Origin: Cellulomonadaceae bacterium
Lineage (GTDB): Bacteria > Actinomycetota > Actinomycetes > Actinomycetales > Cellulomonadaceae
Assembly: GCA_031256435.1 (NCBI GenBank)
Contig: JAIRQO010000023.1
Coordinates: forward strand, 1-60,932
Direction of reading: 5' to 3'
Length of the DNA stretch: 60,932 nt
Shown: positions 45,553-54,885 of the stretch, piece by piece
Numbering within the stretch: position 1 is the first letter of the stretch
Layout of the letters: each line of letters begins with the position of its first letter
Program-made: the position numbers and the translations under genes
Notes under the pieces: model-generated
The model's input: only the letters and a program-made list of their open reading frames with translations
Told to the model about the DNA's origin: nothing
Databases searched by the model: none

Positions 45553-45988
45553 CCTTCACGGCTACCTTGGCCACGGCCTCGGGGTGCAAACGCACAGAAA
45601 CCTTGTAGTCACCCGTTGCCTTGATGGGCTGGGCAATCTGGATCTTGCGCTTGTCCACGCTACCCAAGCCTGCAGCCTTGATGGCATCGGCAATCTCGCC
45701 AGTGGACACAGCGCCGAAGAGGCGCCCTGCCGGGCCAGCGTTGGCGGTCACGGTCACTGCCTGGGAACCGAGGGTCTCGGCCAGCGCCTTGGCATCATCC
45801 AGGCTGGCGATTTCGCGAGCCTTGCGTGCCTTGCGGATTGCATCAATCTGCTTCTCGTAACCCTTGGTCCACGGTGTGGCGAGTTTGCGCGGGATCAGGA
45901 AGTTCCGGGCGTACCCGCTCTTCACATCCACTACATCGCCAGGTTCACCCAGACCGGTCACTTCATGAGTCAAAATCAGTTTAGCCAT
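45536..45988 (-). CDS. rplI: 50S ribosomal protein bL9
   Basis: The 150-residue protein has the N-terminal domain [32 protein letters not shown], which is diagnostic, a connecting helix, and the C-terminal domain [16 protein letters not shown]. It binds 23S rRNA near the L1 stalk base. AAGGAGT precedes the ATG. It is fourth in rpsF-ssb-rpsR-rplI, the usual order, and hrpA begins within its last codons. Confidence 0.98.
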   Translation of the reverse strand: MAKLILTHEVTGLGEPGDVVDVKSGYARNFLIPRKLATPWTKGYEKQIDAIRKARKAREIASLDDAKALAETLGSQAVTVTANAGPAGRLFGAVSTGEIADAIKAAGLGSVDKRKIQIAQPIKATGDYKVSVRLHPEAVAKVAVKVVPAK

Positions 45989-46009
45989 GATGACATGACT
46001 CCTTTCTTA

Positions 46010-46255
46010 TCAGCGACCTGAGGACGCGTAGGGCAGCAGGGCCATCTCGCGGGCGTTCTTGACTGCGCGAGCGATCTGGCGTTGTTCCTGAACGGATACA
46101 CCAGTAATACGGCGTGCACGGATCTTGCCGCGGTCCGAGATGAACTTGCGCAGCAACGCGTCATCCTTGTAGTCCACGGTGTCAATCTTGGCGGCCTTGA
46201 GGGGGTTAGCCCTCTTCTTGAACGGTTTGTTGTTTCGCACCATTGGCTTTGGCAT
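46010..46255 (-). CDS. rpsR: 30S ribosomal protein bS18
   Basis: The 81-residue protein has the bS18 core [53 protein letters not shown]. It binds the small subunit platform as a dimer with bS6, whose gene heads the operon. CAAGGAG lies seven bases before ATG 46255. No zinc-binding Cys are present, so it is the zinc-independent form. Confidence 0.98.
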   Translation of the reverse strand: MPKPMVRNNKPFKKRANPLKAAKIDTVDYKDDALLRKFISDRGKIRARRITGVSVQEQRQIARAVKNAREMALLPYASSGR

Positions 46256-46324
46256 GGTGATTCTCCTTGGAAATCTTGTGAATTGAGGTGTTGACGTACG
46301 TCACGTGGTGGTGAAACGTGCTGA

Positions 46325-46951
46325 TTAGAACGGAGGATTGGCACCGAACGGTGCGCCACCATCGGCCGAGGGGGCATTGCTCCACGGGTCTGCGCTGGCT
46401 GGCGCAGCGGGTTGCACCGGGCCTGCGGCGGGATATCCTCCACCCGCAGGGGCGGGATATCCACCTGCAGCAGGACCTGCCGGAACGGCGGGACCCTGAG
46501 GACCTGCGGGGAATCCGCCATGCCCTCCGCCATACCCTCCGGCAGCAGGAGCGGCACTGAAGCCACCCTGGTTTCCGCCGGAACGCGGTTTGGCAGACAC
46601 CTGAGCAGACGCCCAGCGGAGCGACGGACCAATCTCATCAACCTGGAGTTCAATGCTCGAGCGCTTCTCGCCCGAGTTCTTGTCCTCCCAGGACCGCTGC
46701 GTGAGCCGCCCTTGAACCAGGACGCGCATCCCCTTAGTCAGGGATTCGGCAATGTTCTCGGCCATCTCCCGCCACGCAGAGCACCGCAGGAACAGTGCCT
46801 CTCCGTTCTTCCACTCGTTGGCCTGGCGGTCAAAAGTGCGCGGGGTGCTGGCCACCGTGAAGGACACCACAGCGGCTCCGGACGGAAGAAACTTCAGTTC
46901 CGGATCGTTAGTCAAATTGCCTACTACGGTGATGACGGTCTCGTTAGCCAT
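46325..46951 (-). CDS. ssb: Single-stranded DNA-binding protein
   Basis: Residues 1-112 are the OB-fold ([69 protein letters not shown]). A Gly/Pro/Ala-rich linker follows and ends at residue 208. It coats single-stranded DNA at the fork. The last residues are [12 protein letters not shown]. Bacterial SSB tails normally end in acidic residues and then PPF or IPF; here PPF is kept but the neighbouring acids are replaced by GAN, and the nearest Asp is ten residues from the end. GGAG precedes ATG 46951. Between it and rpsF lie 142 bases with a repeated 15-mer-like TTCTYATCAGKTGAG (46972-47001). Confidence 0.96.
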   Translation of the reverse strand: MANETVITVVGNLTNDPELKFLPSGAAVVSFTVASTPRTFDRQANEWKNGEALFLRCSAWREMAENIAESLTKGMRVLVQGRLTQRSWEDKNSGEKRSSIELQVDEIGPSLRWASAQVSAKPRSGGNQGGFSAAPAAGGYGGGHGGFPAGPQGPAVPAGPAAGGYPAPAGGGYPAAGPVQPAAPASADPWSNAPSADGGAPFGANPPF

Positions 46952-47093
46952 GCACAGCTCCTCAGGTGCGTTCTTATCAGTTGAGTTCTCATCAGGTGAG
47001 TTCCCGGGTTACCAGGTCATTGCATCACAGGGGTGTGATATGAAAATCCGGGTGCCCTCACCACGTTCACCAACCTTGGTGATGAATGATTGT

Positions 47094-47384
47094 TTACTTG
47101 GCGTCCTTGCGCATGATCTTGGTGCGCAGCACGGTCTCGTTGAGTCCGAGTTGACGGTCAAGTTCTTGTGCCGTGGCAGACGTTGCGGTGAAATCAACAA
47201 CCACGTAGATGCCTTCAGACTTCTTATTGATGTCAAAGGTCATGCGGCGCCTTCCCCACACATCAACCTTGTCCACAGTGCCGCCTTCAGCGGGGACCAC
47301 GGCCAACAGACGCTCAATTGCCGGAGCAATGGCACGCTCGTCTACCTCAGGGTCCAAGATCACCATGATTTCATACTTACGCAT
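47094..47384 (-). CDS. rpsF: 30S ribosomal protein bS6
   Basis: The 96-residue protein starts [19 protein letters not shown] and contains [26 protein letters not shown] and [10 protein letters not shown], the bS6 landmarks. It pairs with bS18 in the small subunit. ATG 47384 was chosen because a GTG four codons earlier overlaps the AGGAGG ribosome site itself. It is the first gene of rpsF-ssb-rpsR-rplI(-hrpA). A hairpin in its leader could be the bS6-bS18 feedback site. Confidence 0.98.
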   Translation of the reverse strand: MRKYEIMVILDPEVDERAIAPAIERLLAVVPAEGGTVDKVDVWGRRRMTFDINKKSEGIYVVVDFTATSATAQELDRQLGLNETVLRTKIMRKDAK

Positions 47385-47413
47385 TGGTGTACCCACCTCC
47401 TCTGGTCTCAGCG

Positions 47414-47432
47414 GTTACGGACGTTCCGTAAC
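47414..47432 (-). promoter_or_regulatory. Leader hairpin before rpsF
   Basis: GTTACGGA and TCCGTAAC pair over a three-base loop, about 30 bases before the rpsF start. Feedback by the bS6-bS18 dimer on a CCG-containing leader hairpin is known in other bacteria. This one contains CCG in its stem, so an equivalent is possible but not shown. Nothing else in 47397-47600 stands out. Confidence 0.4.
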
Positions 47433-47600
47433 AGGAGGGTTCCAACAGCATGTTCACGTGCCCTGAGGTCAGGACAAGCGTCAACACACAAGGCGCAACA
47501 CTACCAGTAAGGTCAGCCACGGGGAAATTGAGCACTCCACGCTGAGAGCACCGTTCCGAATCCAGCTTGCTGGACCCACTAGCGGTGTACAGATCCCGTT

Positions 47601-50039
47601 CTACCTATTACGAGACCGCGTGCCCTCTGTGGCTGTGGGGTCAGGTGTTGGTGTGTCCGTAGGCTCCGGGTCTGGTGTCACCGTGTCCGTGGGCTCCGGG
47701 TCAGGAGTCTGCGTCTCCACTGGCGGCGGAGGTGTGGTGGGCTCCTGCGTCTGCGTGGGTGCCACGGTGGGCGCCTGCGTCTGGACTGGCGCCTGCGTGG
47801 GCTCCTGCGTCTGCGTGGGCTTCACGTCAGGCGTTGCCGATTGGCTCGGTGACGGTTCCTCCGAGGGAGACTCTGAGGGTGCCTCAGAGGGAATCCCTGT
47901 GAAACTAGCACCCGGACTCGGTGAAGCGTTGATCTTGGACAGGTCACAGGTGGGGAACTTCTCCACCTCAACACCATCCAGCGCCACCTGCATGAAGTCC
48001 TTCCACGCGGTGGCCGGGAACGTTCCACCCGTCATGCCATTGCGCATGTACGCCCACTGGCCAAAGCCCGTGATGGATTCTTCGCCGTTACCATCGGCTG
48101 CATCCTGGTGCAAAGCCACCAGGGTGACCATCTGGGGAGTGAAGGCAATGAAAGAGGCCGCCTTGTTGTCCTGAGCGGTACCGGTCTTACCGGCAATGTC
48201 TCGCTTCTCTCCGTTGGGGCCGCGCACCTGGCTGGCAGTCACACCGGAACCTGTGTTGATCACGCCCTTCATGGCGTCAATGGCACAGGCCACCACGTTG
48301 GGATCAATGACCTGCTGAACCTCGGTGGGTCCGTTATATAGGGCATCGCCTTGCAAACTGGTGATGGAGCGCACCAGGTGTGGAGTGGTCTTGGCGCCGT
48401 CATTGGCAATGGTGGCGTACGCCGAGGCCATGTCATACGGGCGCAGCGTGTCCGTCCCCAACACGTTGGCGGGGTTGTCCAACAGGAAGCCGGGATGGCC
48501 CTCAGGAACGTCCGGAATGCCGAGCGTGTGTGCTACGTCCACGGTACTTGCGGGCCCTACCTCAATGTTCAGTTTGGCATAGACCGTGTTCACGGAATCT
48601 GCAGTGGCCTTGTACAGGTTGATGGCTCCGTAGGACTCCCCAGCAAAGTTGGAGACCCTCCACGGCTTGCTTCCAGGCACGGCAAACGTCTGAGGAGAGG
48701 ACCCGTTGAAGGTCTCATACAGCGAGTGCCCCTGCTCCAAAGCCGCAATCAACGTAAACGGCTTGAAGGTGGAACCGGGTTGGTACCGGCCATCGGTAGC
48801 AAAGTTGAACTGCTCCTTGATGTAATCATCACCGCCATACAGCGCAAGTATCTCACCGTTCTTGGGGTCAATACTCACCAAACCCATGCGCAGGCCTTCG
48901 GCGGCAGGGTGCGGGTCATCGCCGCGAGGAATCTCCTTGGCAACTTTCACGGCCTCTTTTTGCAGCTTCTTGTCAATGGAGGTGATGATGATCAAGCCAT
49001 CAGTTTCCAATGCCTCGGGCTTGTCAGCATAAGGCCCGCCCGCCTTGGTCAGTTCCCGGGTGACCTCGTTCATCAAGAACCCGGCTTGACCGCCCTTGGT
49101 GTTGGTGGCTTCAGGCTTGGGAAGGAACTCGGGGAAGGTGGCAGCGCTCTTGTCCGCAGCCGTGATGAACCCGCCATCCACCATGCGCGTCAGAGTGCGG
49201 TCCCATCGCGCCTGCGCTTGCTCAAGATCAATGGCCGGGTCCCAGCGTGACGGGGACGGAATGATTCCGGCAAGCATGGCGGCTTCAGAAATAGTCATAT
49301 CCTTAGCCGAATGTCCGTAGTACGCCTGGGAGGCTGCCTCAATGCCGTAGGCACCGCGTCCCCAGTAGATGGTGTTCAGATAGCCAGTGAGGATGTCATC
49401 CTTGCTCAACTCGCGGTTGATCTTCACCGCCAAGATGGCTTCCTTGGCCTTGCCCGCGTAACTGGTGGTGGTGTCCGTGTAATACCGCTCCACATATTGC
49501 TGGGTCAGCGTTGAAGCCCCCTGCCGAGGACCGCCGCGCAGGTTATTGACCAACGCACGCGCAATTCCTCGCAGATCCACCCCAGAGTTGGTCCAGAACG
49601 TAGAGTCCTCGGACGCCACCACGGCGTTGCCCACATACTCGGGCAAATCCCCGTTCTCAATGAGAATGCGCTTCTCCAGGAACAAGGAGCCGATCTCCGT
49701 TTTACCATCGGAGTAATAAATGGTGGTCTGCTGGTCATTGACCGCATCCAGGTTCTGCGGAATAGGCGTGGTGAACCACGCGGCAGCAAACACGCCGCCA
49801 GCAATCACCAACAAGCCCACAAAGCAGCCCAGCACAAACTTCCAAGACGGCAACCAGCGCATCACGGGACCCTTGCCCCGGCGCGGGTAGTTCCAGAACT
49901 TCTTTTTCTCCTTAGGCGCGTGGTCAGCCACCGCGTCAGCCCGCCGGGAGCCGCGGCCAACGGCCGCAGCAGGCGCAGCGGCAGGCTCAGACGGCGTTGA
50001 TCCCTGGATGATGTTGTCCCAACTGTCCGGTGTAGTCAC
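47601..50039 (-). CDS. Class A penicillin-binding protein (transglycosylase/transpeptidase)
   Basis: The 812-residue protein has a basic cytoplasmic start, a membrane anchor (about 68-90) and a GT51 domain (about 110-290: VASEDSTFWTNSGVDLRGIARAL with the catalytic Glu, GGPRQGASTLTQQYVERYY). A transpeptidase domain (about 370-690) follows with GSTFKPF (nucleophile Ser near 422), ADSVNTVYAKL and AGKTGTAQD. It polymerises and crosslinks peptidoglycan outside the membrane. A Pro/Thr/Gln-rich tail of about 120 residues with TQTQEPT repeats ends it. GTG 50039 with AAAGG upstream fits. It is divergent from padR-ino1. Confidence 0.95.
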   Translation of the reverse strand: MTTPDSWDNIIQGSTPSEPAAAPAAAVGRGSRRADAVADHAPKEKKKFWNYPRRGKGPVMRWLPSWKFVLGCFVGLLVIAGGVFAAAWFTTPIPQNLDAVNDQQTTIYYSDGKTEIGSLFLEKRILIENGDLPEYVGNAVVASEDSTFWTNSGVDLRGIARALVNNLRGGPRQGASTLTQQYVERYYTDTTTSYAGKAKEAILAVKINRELSKDDILTGYLNTIYWGRGAYGIEAASQAYYGHSAKDMTISEAAMLAGIIPSPSRWDPAIDLEQAQARWDRTLTRMVDGGFITAADKSAATFPEFLPKPEATNTKGGQAGFLMNEVTRELTKAGGPYADKPEALETDGLIIITSIDKKLQKEAVKVAKEIPRGDDPHPAAEGLRMGLVSIDPKNGEILALYGGDDYIKEQFNFATDGRYQPGSTFKPFTLIAALEQGHSLYETFNGSSPQTFAVPGSKPWRVSNFAGESYGAINLYKATADSVNTVYAKLNIEVGPASTVDVAHTLGIPDVPEGHPGFLLDNPANVLGTDTLRPYDMASAYATIANDGAKTTPHLVRSITSLQGDALYNGPTEVQQVIDPNVVACAIDAMKGVINTGSGVTASQVRGPNGEKRDIAGKTGTAQDNKAASFIAFTPQMVTLVALHQDAADGNGEESITGFGQWAYMRNGMTGGTFPATAWKDFMQVALDGVEVEKFPTCDLSKINASPSPGASFTGIPSEAPSESPSEEPSPSQSATPDVKPTQTQEPTQAPVQTQAPTVAPTQTQEPTTPPPPVETQTPDPEPTDTVTPDPEPTDTPTPDPTATEGTRSRNR

Positions 50040-50272
50040 AACGGGCCTTTCTGTTCACGGGGGCGCACCGCTCCGTGCGCACACCACTGGTGATTCTTTA
50101 GACACTACGCACTCTGGGCGGAATTGCACGGTGAACCACGAATCCGCAATCGAATCGTTGCAAACGTCACATTTCACCTCCGGCCTGCCCCGCAGACTCC
50201 TGGCGAGCCATCCGTCCCGTCCATCTCCTCCCCCAATTTGTGTCCGACGACGATGGCGTCTACAGTTTCCCG
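50040..50272. other. Divergent intergenic region, penicillin-binding protein side
   Basis: The region holds a hairpin GCGCAC/GTGCGC near 50063-50080 in the leader of the penicillin-binding protein gene. A short Cys-containing minus-strand frame ends at 50055 just before that gene, but its ribosome site touches its GTG and its base use is poor, so I do not call it. No tRNA or riboswitch is apparent. Confidence 0.4.
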
Positions 50273-50291
50273 ATGTATCAGCCCGATACAT
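50273..50291. promoter_or_regulatory. PadR-type operator
   Basis: ATGTATC and GATACAT form a perfect palindrome with a five-base centre, giving ATGTA-N9-TACAT, as in known PadR-family operators. It lies 79 bases before the padR start, so autoregulation is likely, and ino1 directly behind padR would be controlled with it. Confidence 0.72.
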
Positions 50292-50369
50292 TGACGCAAC
50301 ACATCGAGGCTACCTATCACCACGGCCCCAGATTCGTCGTCGCATCACAGAGCAAGGAAGGGAGGACGC

Positions 50370-50948
50370 GTGAAGAATCGCTCAGCAGTGCTGGAAACAG
50401 CCATTCTGGGGCAGCTCAGCAGCACACCGCTGCACGGCTACGAGATCCGCAAACTCCTGGCTCTCCAACTGGGGCCCTTCCGCGCCTTCTCCTACGGAAC
50501 GCTCTACCCGGCGCTGCGCAGCCTGGCCGAACGTGGTCTCATTTCCAGCACCGCGCCCACCAAGGGCCCCCAGGCCCCGCTCACTCGGCCGGGACGCAAC
50601 AAGATTATTTACCAGCTCACCGAACAAGGAAACGAGCTTTTGCATACCGTACTTTCCTCCGCAGGCCCTGCCGCCTGGGAGGATGACACTTTTGACGTGC
50701 GCTTTGCCCTCTTTGGGCAAACGGACGCCGATACTCGTTTGCGCATTTTGGAAGGGCGACGAATTCGCCTCACAGAACGCCTCGCAACCCTCAAAGAGTC
50801 CGCCGCACGCGCCCGCGAGCAGTTGGACGAATACTCCGTTGAACTGCAACGTCACGGCCTCGATACTGTGGATCGTGAAGTGCGCTGGCTTGACGGGCTC
50901 ATCACCACCGAACGGGCCCGTGCCGAGCACGCGTCCCCTAACCCATAA
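50370..50948 (+). CDS. PadR-family transcriptional regulator
   Basis: The 192-residue protein has a winged helix at 1-95: LETAILGQLSSTPLHGYEIRKLL, FSYGTLYPALRSLAERGLI and KIIYQLTEQGNELL. A C-terminal helical dimerisation region follows with RLTERLATLKESAARAREQLDEY. It represses in a ligand-dependent way in relatives. GGAGG precedes GTG 50370. It is followed after nine bases by ino1, an arrangement conserved in mycobacteria and relatives, so control of inositol synthesis is inferred. A PadR-type palindrome lies upstream. Confidence 0.92.
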   Translation: MKNRSAVLETAILGQLSSTPLHGYEIRKLLALQLGPFRAFSYGTLYPALRSLAERGLISSTAPTKGPQAPLTRPGRNKIIYQLTEQGNELLHTVLSSAGPAAWEDDTFDVRFALFGQTDADTRLRILEGRRIRLTERLATLKESAARAREQLDEYSVELQRHGLDTVDREVRWLDGLITTERARAEHASPNP

Positions 50949-50957
50949 GGAGCGCCG

Positions 50958-52049
50958 ATGCCTTCCATCCGCGTAGCCATTGCCGGCGTAGGAAACTGTG
51001 CCTCATCCCTGGTCCAGGGCGTGGAGTACTACCGTCACGCTGACCCTGACAGCACGGTCCCCGGGCTCATGCACGTCCAGTTCGGCGATTACCACATCAG
51101 TGATCTGGAGTTTGTTGCCGCCTTTGACGTGGACGCCAAGAAGGTGGGACTGGACCTGTCCGAAGCCATCACTGCTTCAGAAAACAACACCATTAAGATT
51201 GCTGATGTTCCCACCACGGGCGTCACCGTGGATCGCGGACCCACGCTGGATGGCCTCGGCGAGTACTATTCCGCCACCATTGAAGAATCCACGGCGGACC
51301 CCGTTGACGTGGTGGCCATCCTCAAGGAGCGGAAGGTGGACGTTCTGGTGTCCTACCTGCCCGTAGGCTCCGAGGATGCTGACAAGTTCTATGCCCAGTG
51401 CGCGCTGGATGCCAAGGTGGGCTTTGTCAACGCGCTTCCCGTGTTCATTGCCTCGGACCCCGAGTGGGCCGCCAAGTTTGAGGCTGCCGGTGTGCCGATT
51501 GTGGGCGATGACATCAAGTCCCAGGTGGGCGCTACCATCACGCACCGCGTGCTGGCTCGCCTGTTTGAGGACCGCGGCGTCACCTTGGACCGCACCTACC
51601 AACTCAACGTGGGCGGAAATATGGACTTCAAGAATATGCTGCAACGCAGCCGCTTGGAATCCAAGAAGATCTCCAAAACGCAGGCCGTCACCTCCAATCT
51701 TTCTGGCGCTCTGGCTGGGAAAACGGAGGATCGAAACGTTCACATCGGCCCGTCCGATTACGTGGCGTGGCTCGATGACCGCAAGTGGGCCTATGTTCGC
51801 CTGGAAGGGCGTGCCTTTGGTGACGTCCCGCTGAACCTGGAATACAAGCTGGAAGTGTGGGACTCCCCCAACTCCGCCGGAATCATCATTGACGCCATCC
51901 GCGCCTGCAAGATTGCGGTGGATCGCGGCGTGGGCGGGCCGATCCTTTCGGCCTCCACCTACTTCATGAAGTCCCCGCCCGTCCAAATGGAGGACACCGC
52001 AGGCCGTGAACGCCTCGAAGCGTTCATTGCCGGCAGCGTAGAGCGGTAA
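50958..52049 (+). CDS. ino1: Inositol-3-phosphate synthase
   Basis: The 363-residue protein converts glucose 6-phosphate to myo-inositol 3-phosphate using NAD+, the first step to phosphatidylinositol and mycothiol in actinobacteria. The start [22 protein letters not shown] is the NAD-binding loop; [21 protein letters not shown] and [12 protein letters not shown], followed by [11 protein letters not shown], are the catalytic segments. AAGGAG precedes ATG 50958 after the padR stop. Length and motifs are typical of the actinobacterial short form. Confidence 0.96.
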   Translation: MPSIRVAIAGVGNCASSLVQGVEYYRHADPDSTVPGLMHVQFGDYHISDLEFVAAFDVDAKKVGLDLSEAITASENNTIKIADVPTTGVTVDRGPTLDGLGEYYSATIEESTADPVDVVAILKERKVDVLVSYLPVGSEDADKFYAQCALDAKVGFVNALPVFIASDPEWAAKFEAAGVPIVGDDIKSQVGATITHRVLARLFEDRGVTLDRTYQLNVGGNMDFKNMLQRSRLESKKISKTQAVTSNLSGALAGKTEDRNVHIGPSDYVAWLDDRKWAYVRLEGRAFGDVPLNLEYKLEVWDSPNSAGIIIDAIRACKIAVDRGVGGPILSASTYFMKSPPVQMEDTAGRERLEAFIAGSVER

Positions 52050-52058
52050 CACTGCGGC

Positions 52059-53474
52059 ATGGGAGTCCTGCAGGAACTCCGCGCCCTGCTCAGGCTGCCC
52101 GGATTCCGTCAACTCTTCTTGGTCCGCGTGGTCTCCCAGGCTGGGGACGGCGCGTTCCAGGTGGGGTTGGCCACCGTGCTGTTCTTCTCCCCGGAAACGG
52201 CGGGTACAGCGGCGCAGATTGCCGGTGGCTTTGCCATCATGTTTGCGCCCTTTGTGATTGCCCCCTTTGTGGGGGTACTCCTGGACCGATGGCAACGGCG
52301 AGGCATCCTGCTGTGGGCCAACGTGGTTCGCGCGGCGGTCACGCTGGCCGCTGCTGCCGTGATGCTGATGGCTTCAGGGACCTGGGTAGTGGCCGGGCTT
52401 GGCCTTGTGGCGCTGAGCCTGAACCGGTTCATCCTCAGCGGACTGTCTGCCGGGATGCCGCTGGTTCTGGTGGACCACCCGTCGGTTGAGCCGAGAGGTG
52501 ACTCCTCTCGTGTCGAAACCACGGCTACCTCCGTGGAACGGGCCGATGGCTTCGACACGGACCTGCGGCCCGGCTCAACCGACGGCCATCGAGGATCATC
52601 TGCGGGAGACCTGCTCCTGACAGCCAACTCCGTGGTGCCCACGCTCGGCGCAGGGGCCACGTTCCTGGGCGGAGGAATAGGATTTGCGCTCGGGTTCCTG
52701 CTTCCCCAAGGCCGCACACGGGACGCCGTGGCCCTCGTCGTCGCAAGTCTCCTCATGGCCGCTGCGGCAGCCTGCGCACTTCGGCTCTCCCCCGGCCAAC
52801 TCGGCCCGGAGCACCCTGCCACTACCAGAATATTCGACGATGTTGCCGTGATCCTCACGGACCTTCGGGACGCAGCGCGATACTTGGTGGCCCGTAAGAC
52901 TCCCGCTCAGGGCCTGATGGTCATGGCTGCGCACCGCTTCCTGTATGGCATCGTATTCATTGCCGCGATTCTCATCTCCCGCAACCTTCTGAGCCCTGGG
53001 GACGTTACGGCGGGAATAGCCACCTTTGCCACCATCATTGGCTTGATCGGTGTGGGCGGCGGCCTGGCAGTTGTCCTGACGCCCGTGATTTCGCGGAATA
53101 CGGGACCTCAAGTGTGGGTGGGCCTCATGCTCATCCTGGCTGCCTTCTCCCAGGGCGTGATGGCGGTCAGCCATGCTCGCCTAGTCATCATGGTGTGCGC
53201 GCTTCTGCTGGGACTGGCGGCACAAGCTGCCAAGATTGCCGTAGACACCATTGTGGCCCGGGATACTGAGGATGATTACCGAGGACGAGCCTTTGCGTTT
53301 TATGACCTGCTCTTCAATGCTGCCTTCACTGCGGCTGCCGGACTAGCCGCTGTGATTGTTCCGGACATGGGTTGGTCACGCCCGCTCTTCCTGGGCCTCG
53401 CCGCCGCCTACGGCCTGATTGCCGTGATGGTCCTCACCCGCGCTGCGCGGACTCCTCAGCCCACCATGCTGTGA
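52059..53474 (+). CDS. MFS transporter with an in-frame palindromic insertion
   Basis: The 471-residue protein has about 11-12 helices and an early MFS loop (DRWQRRGILLWANVVR). The second half includes AQGLMVMAAHRFLYGIVFIAAIL and ARDTEDDYRGRAFAFYDLLFN. It looks like the DHA3-type exporter family with unknown substrate. Residues 141-176 between helices 4 and 5 (EPRGDSSRVETTATS and following) are hydrophilic and encoded by a 107-bp palindromic element; homologues go directly to the segment here reading GDLLLTANSVVPT. The ORF starts ten bases after the ino1 stop and overlaps the convergent CCA-enzyme gene by 41 bases. Confidence 0.9.
   Translation: MGVLQELRALLRLPGFRQLFLVRVVSQAGDGAFQVGLATVLFFSPETAGTAAQIAGGFAIMFAPFVIAPFVGVLLDRWQRRGILLWANVVRAAVTLAAAAVMLMASGTWVVAGLGLVALSLNRFILSGLSAGMPLVLVDHPSVEPRGDSSRVETTATSVERADGFDTDLRPGSTDGHRGSSAGDLLLTANSVVPTLGAGATFLGGGIGFALGFLLPQGRTRDAVALVVASLLMAAAAACALRLSPGQLGPEHPATTRIFDDVAVILTDLRDAARYLVARKTPAQGLMVMAAHRFLYGIVFIAAILISRNLLSPGDVTAGIATFATIIGLIGVGGGLAVVLTPVISRNTGPQVWVGLMLILAAFSQGVMAVSHARLVIMVCALLLGLAAQAAKIAVDTIVARDTEDDYRGRAFAFYDLLFNAAFTAAAGLAAVIVPDMGWSRPLFLGLAAAYGLIAVMVLTRAARTPQPTML
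52479..52585. repeat. Nested palindromic (REP-like) element inside the MFS gene
   Basis: Outer arms CCGTCGGTTGAGCCG (52479-52493) and CGGCTCAACCGACGG (52571-52585) match perfectly for 15 bp. Inner arms CGTGTCGAA (52509-52517) and TTCGACACG (52551-52559) match for 9. Two smaller hairpins (CGAGAGG/CCTCTCG at 52492-52510, CCACGG/CCGTGG at 52519-52536) lie inside. The TTGAGCC and TCGAAACC words resemble repeats common in actinobacterial intergenic DNA. Its length keeps the frame. Confidence 0.8.
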
Positions 53475-54885
53475 GTGCTGCCACGGCCTCGTCCTGGGGT
53501 AAGGGGCCCTGGTCCATGCGCAGGGCCAGCATGTAGCGGTAAGCGCGGCCTACGTCACGGCCCGGAGAAATCCCAAGAATTTCCATGATCTGGGTGCCGT
53601 CCAGGTCCGGCCTGATGGCCTCGATTTCCTCGCGTTCCCGCAGTTCATCAATGCGTTCTACCAGGTCAGCGTACGCAGCCCGCAGATACTCGGCTTTCCT
53701 GCGGTTCCTGGTGGTGCAATCGGCCCGGGTCAAAATGTGGAGGCGCGCCAAGAGCGGACCAGCATCCGTGACGTAACGCCGCACCGCAGCGTCCGTCCAC
53801 TGTGCCTCCCCGTAGCCGTGGAATCGCAAGTGCAACTCCACCAGGCGAGCCACATCTTTCACCAGGTGTTTGTCATATTTCAGCGCCGTCAAGCGCTTGG
53901 TCACCAACCGCGCGCCTACCAGGTCATGGTTGTAGAAACTCACTTTCCCGCCGGGCAAGAACCGCCGTGTGGCGGGCTTCCCGCAATCATGCAGGAGTGC
54001 CGCCAGACGAATCACCAGGTCAGGGCCGGGGACGGGACCATCCGGGCCGGTTTCCTGCTCAATGGCTTGATCCAACACAATGAGCGAGTGCTCGTACACG
54101 TCCTTGTGGCGGTGATGCTCGTCAACTTCAAGCGCGAGCGCGGGCAACTCCGGCAGCACCTCGTCAGCCAGTCCGGAGTCCACCAGAATCTCCAACCCGG
54201 CGCGCGGGTGCTCCCCCAGCAACAGTGCCGTGAGTTCAGCCTGAACCCGCTCCACGGACACAATGGAAATCCGGTGCGCCATGTCATACATGGCGGCCGC
54301 CGCATCAATCTGTACCGCAAAGCCCAACTGAGAGGCAAACCTCGCGGCACGCATCATCCGCCGGGGATCGTCGTCGAATGATTTCTCCGGCTCTATGGGC
54401 GTCCGCAGCAGTTTCTTGGACAGATCGCTCAGGCCGTCAAAGGGATCCACAAACGTCCCGCTCGGTACGCGAATGGCCATGGCGTTGACGGTGAAATCCC
54501 TGCGAGACAAGTCCCCGTCCAGGGTGTCCCCAAAAGCCACCACAGGTTTGCGGGATTGAGGATCATACTGGTCAGAGCGATACGTGGTGATCTCCACCTG
54601 GTCTCCACCGCGTTGCGCCCCAATGGTCCCGTACGCCTTCCCCATGGTCCACAGCGCACTGCCCCACTCGCGCAGAATCGCCTCAGTTTCATCCGGCGTG
54701 GCACTCGTGGCAAAATCGAGATCATGGCAGGGGCGGCCGAGAATCGCATCCCGCACAGGGCCTCCCACCAAGGCTAACTCATGCCCTTGCGCCTCAAAGA
54801 GTTCCCCCAGTTCCCGCGCAGCGTCCGGCAAGGAACTCGTCGCCTCGGCGAGTTGTGCAAGGTAATGCTGCGCAGTGGTGGTCAC
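53434..54885 (-). CDS. pcnA: CCA tRNA nucleotidyltransferase
   Basis: The 483-residue protein adds or repairs the CCA end of tRNAs. Head motif LVGGPVRDAILGRPCHDLDFATSA contains the metal-binding Asp residues; RRDFTVNAMAIR and DDPRRMMRAARFASQLGF are the class II signature. An HD domain (LAALLHDCGKPATR, HHRHKDVYEHSL) adds phosphohydrolase activity as in bacterial CCA enzymes. GTG 54885 is the likely start with a weak ribosome site. It diverges from the Nudix gene, a common actinobacterial order. Confidence 0.95.
   Translation of the reverse strand: MTTTAQHYLAQLAEATSSLPDAARELGELFEAQGHELALVGGPVRDAILGRPCHDLDFATSATPDETEAILREWGSALWTMGKAYGTIGAQRGGDQVEITTYRSDQYDPQSRKPVVAFGDTLDGDLSRRDFTVNAMAIRVPSGTFVDPFDGLSDLSKKLLRTPIEPEKSFDDDPRRMMRAARFASQLGFAVQIDAAAAMYDMAHRISIVSVERVQAELTALLLGEHPRAGLEILVDSGLADEVLPELPALALEVDEHHRHKDVYEHSLIVLDQAIEQETGPDGPVPGPDLVIRLAALLHDCGKPATRRFLPGGKVSFYNHDLVGARLVTKRLTALKYDKHLVKDVARLVELHLRFHGYGEAQWTDAAVRRYVTDAGPLLARLHILTRADCTTRNRRKAEYLRAAYADLVERIDELREREEIEAIRPDLDGTQIMEILGISPGRDVGRAYRYMLALRMDQGPLPQDEAVAALTAWWAEESAQRG

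Noticed and set aside
50055-50291. Cys-containing small frame before the penicillin-binding protein gene (KCDVCNDSI...)
   Set aside because: CxxC spacing is suggestive of a zinc ribbon, but the start overlaps its ribosome site, third-position GC is low compared with neighbours, and it spans the PadR palindrome region.
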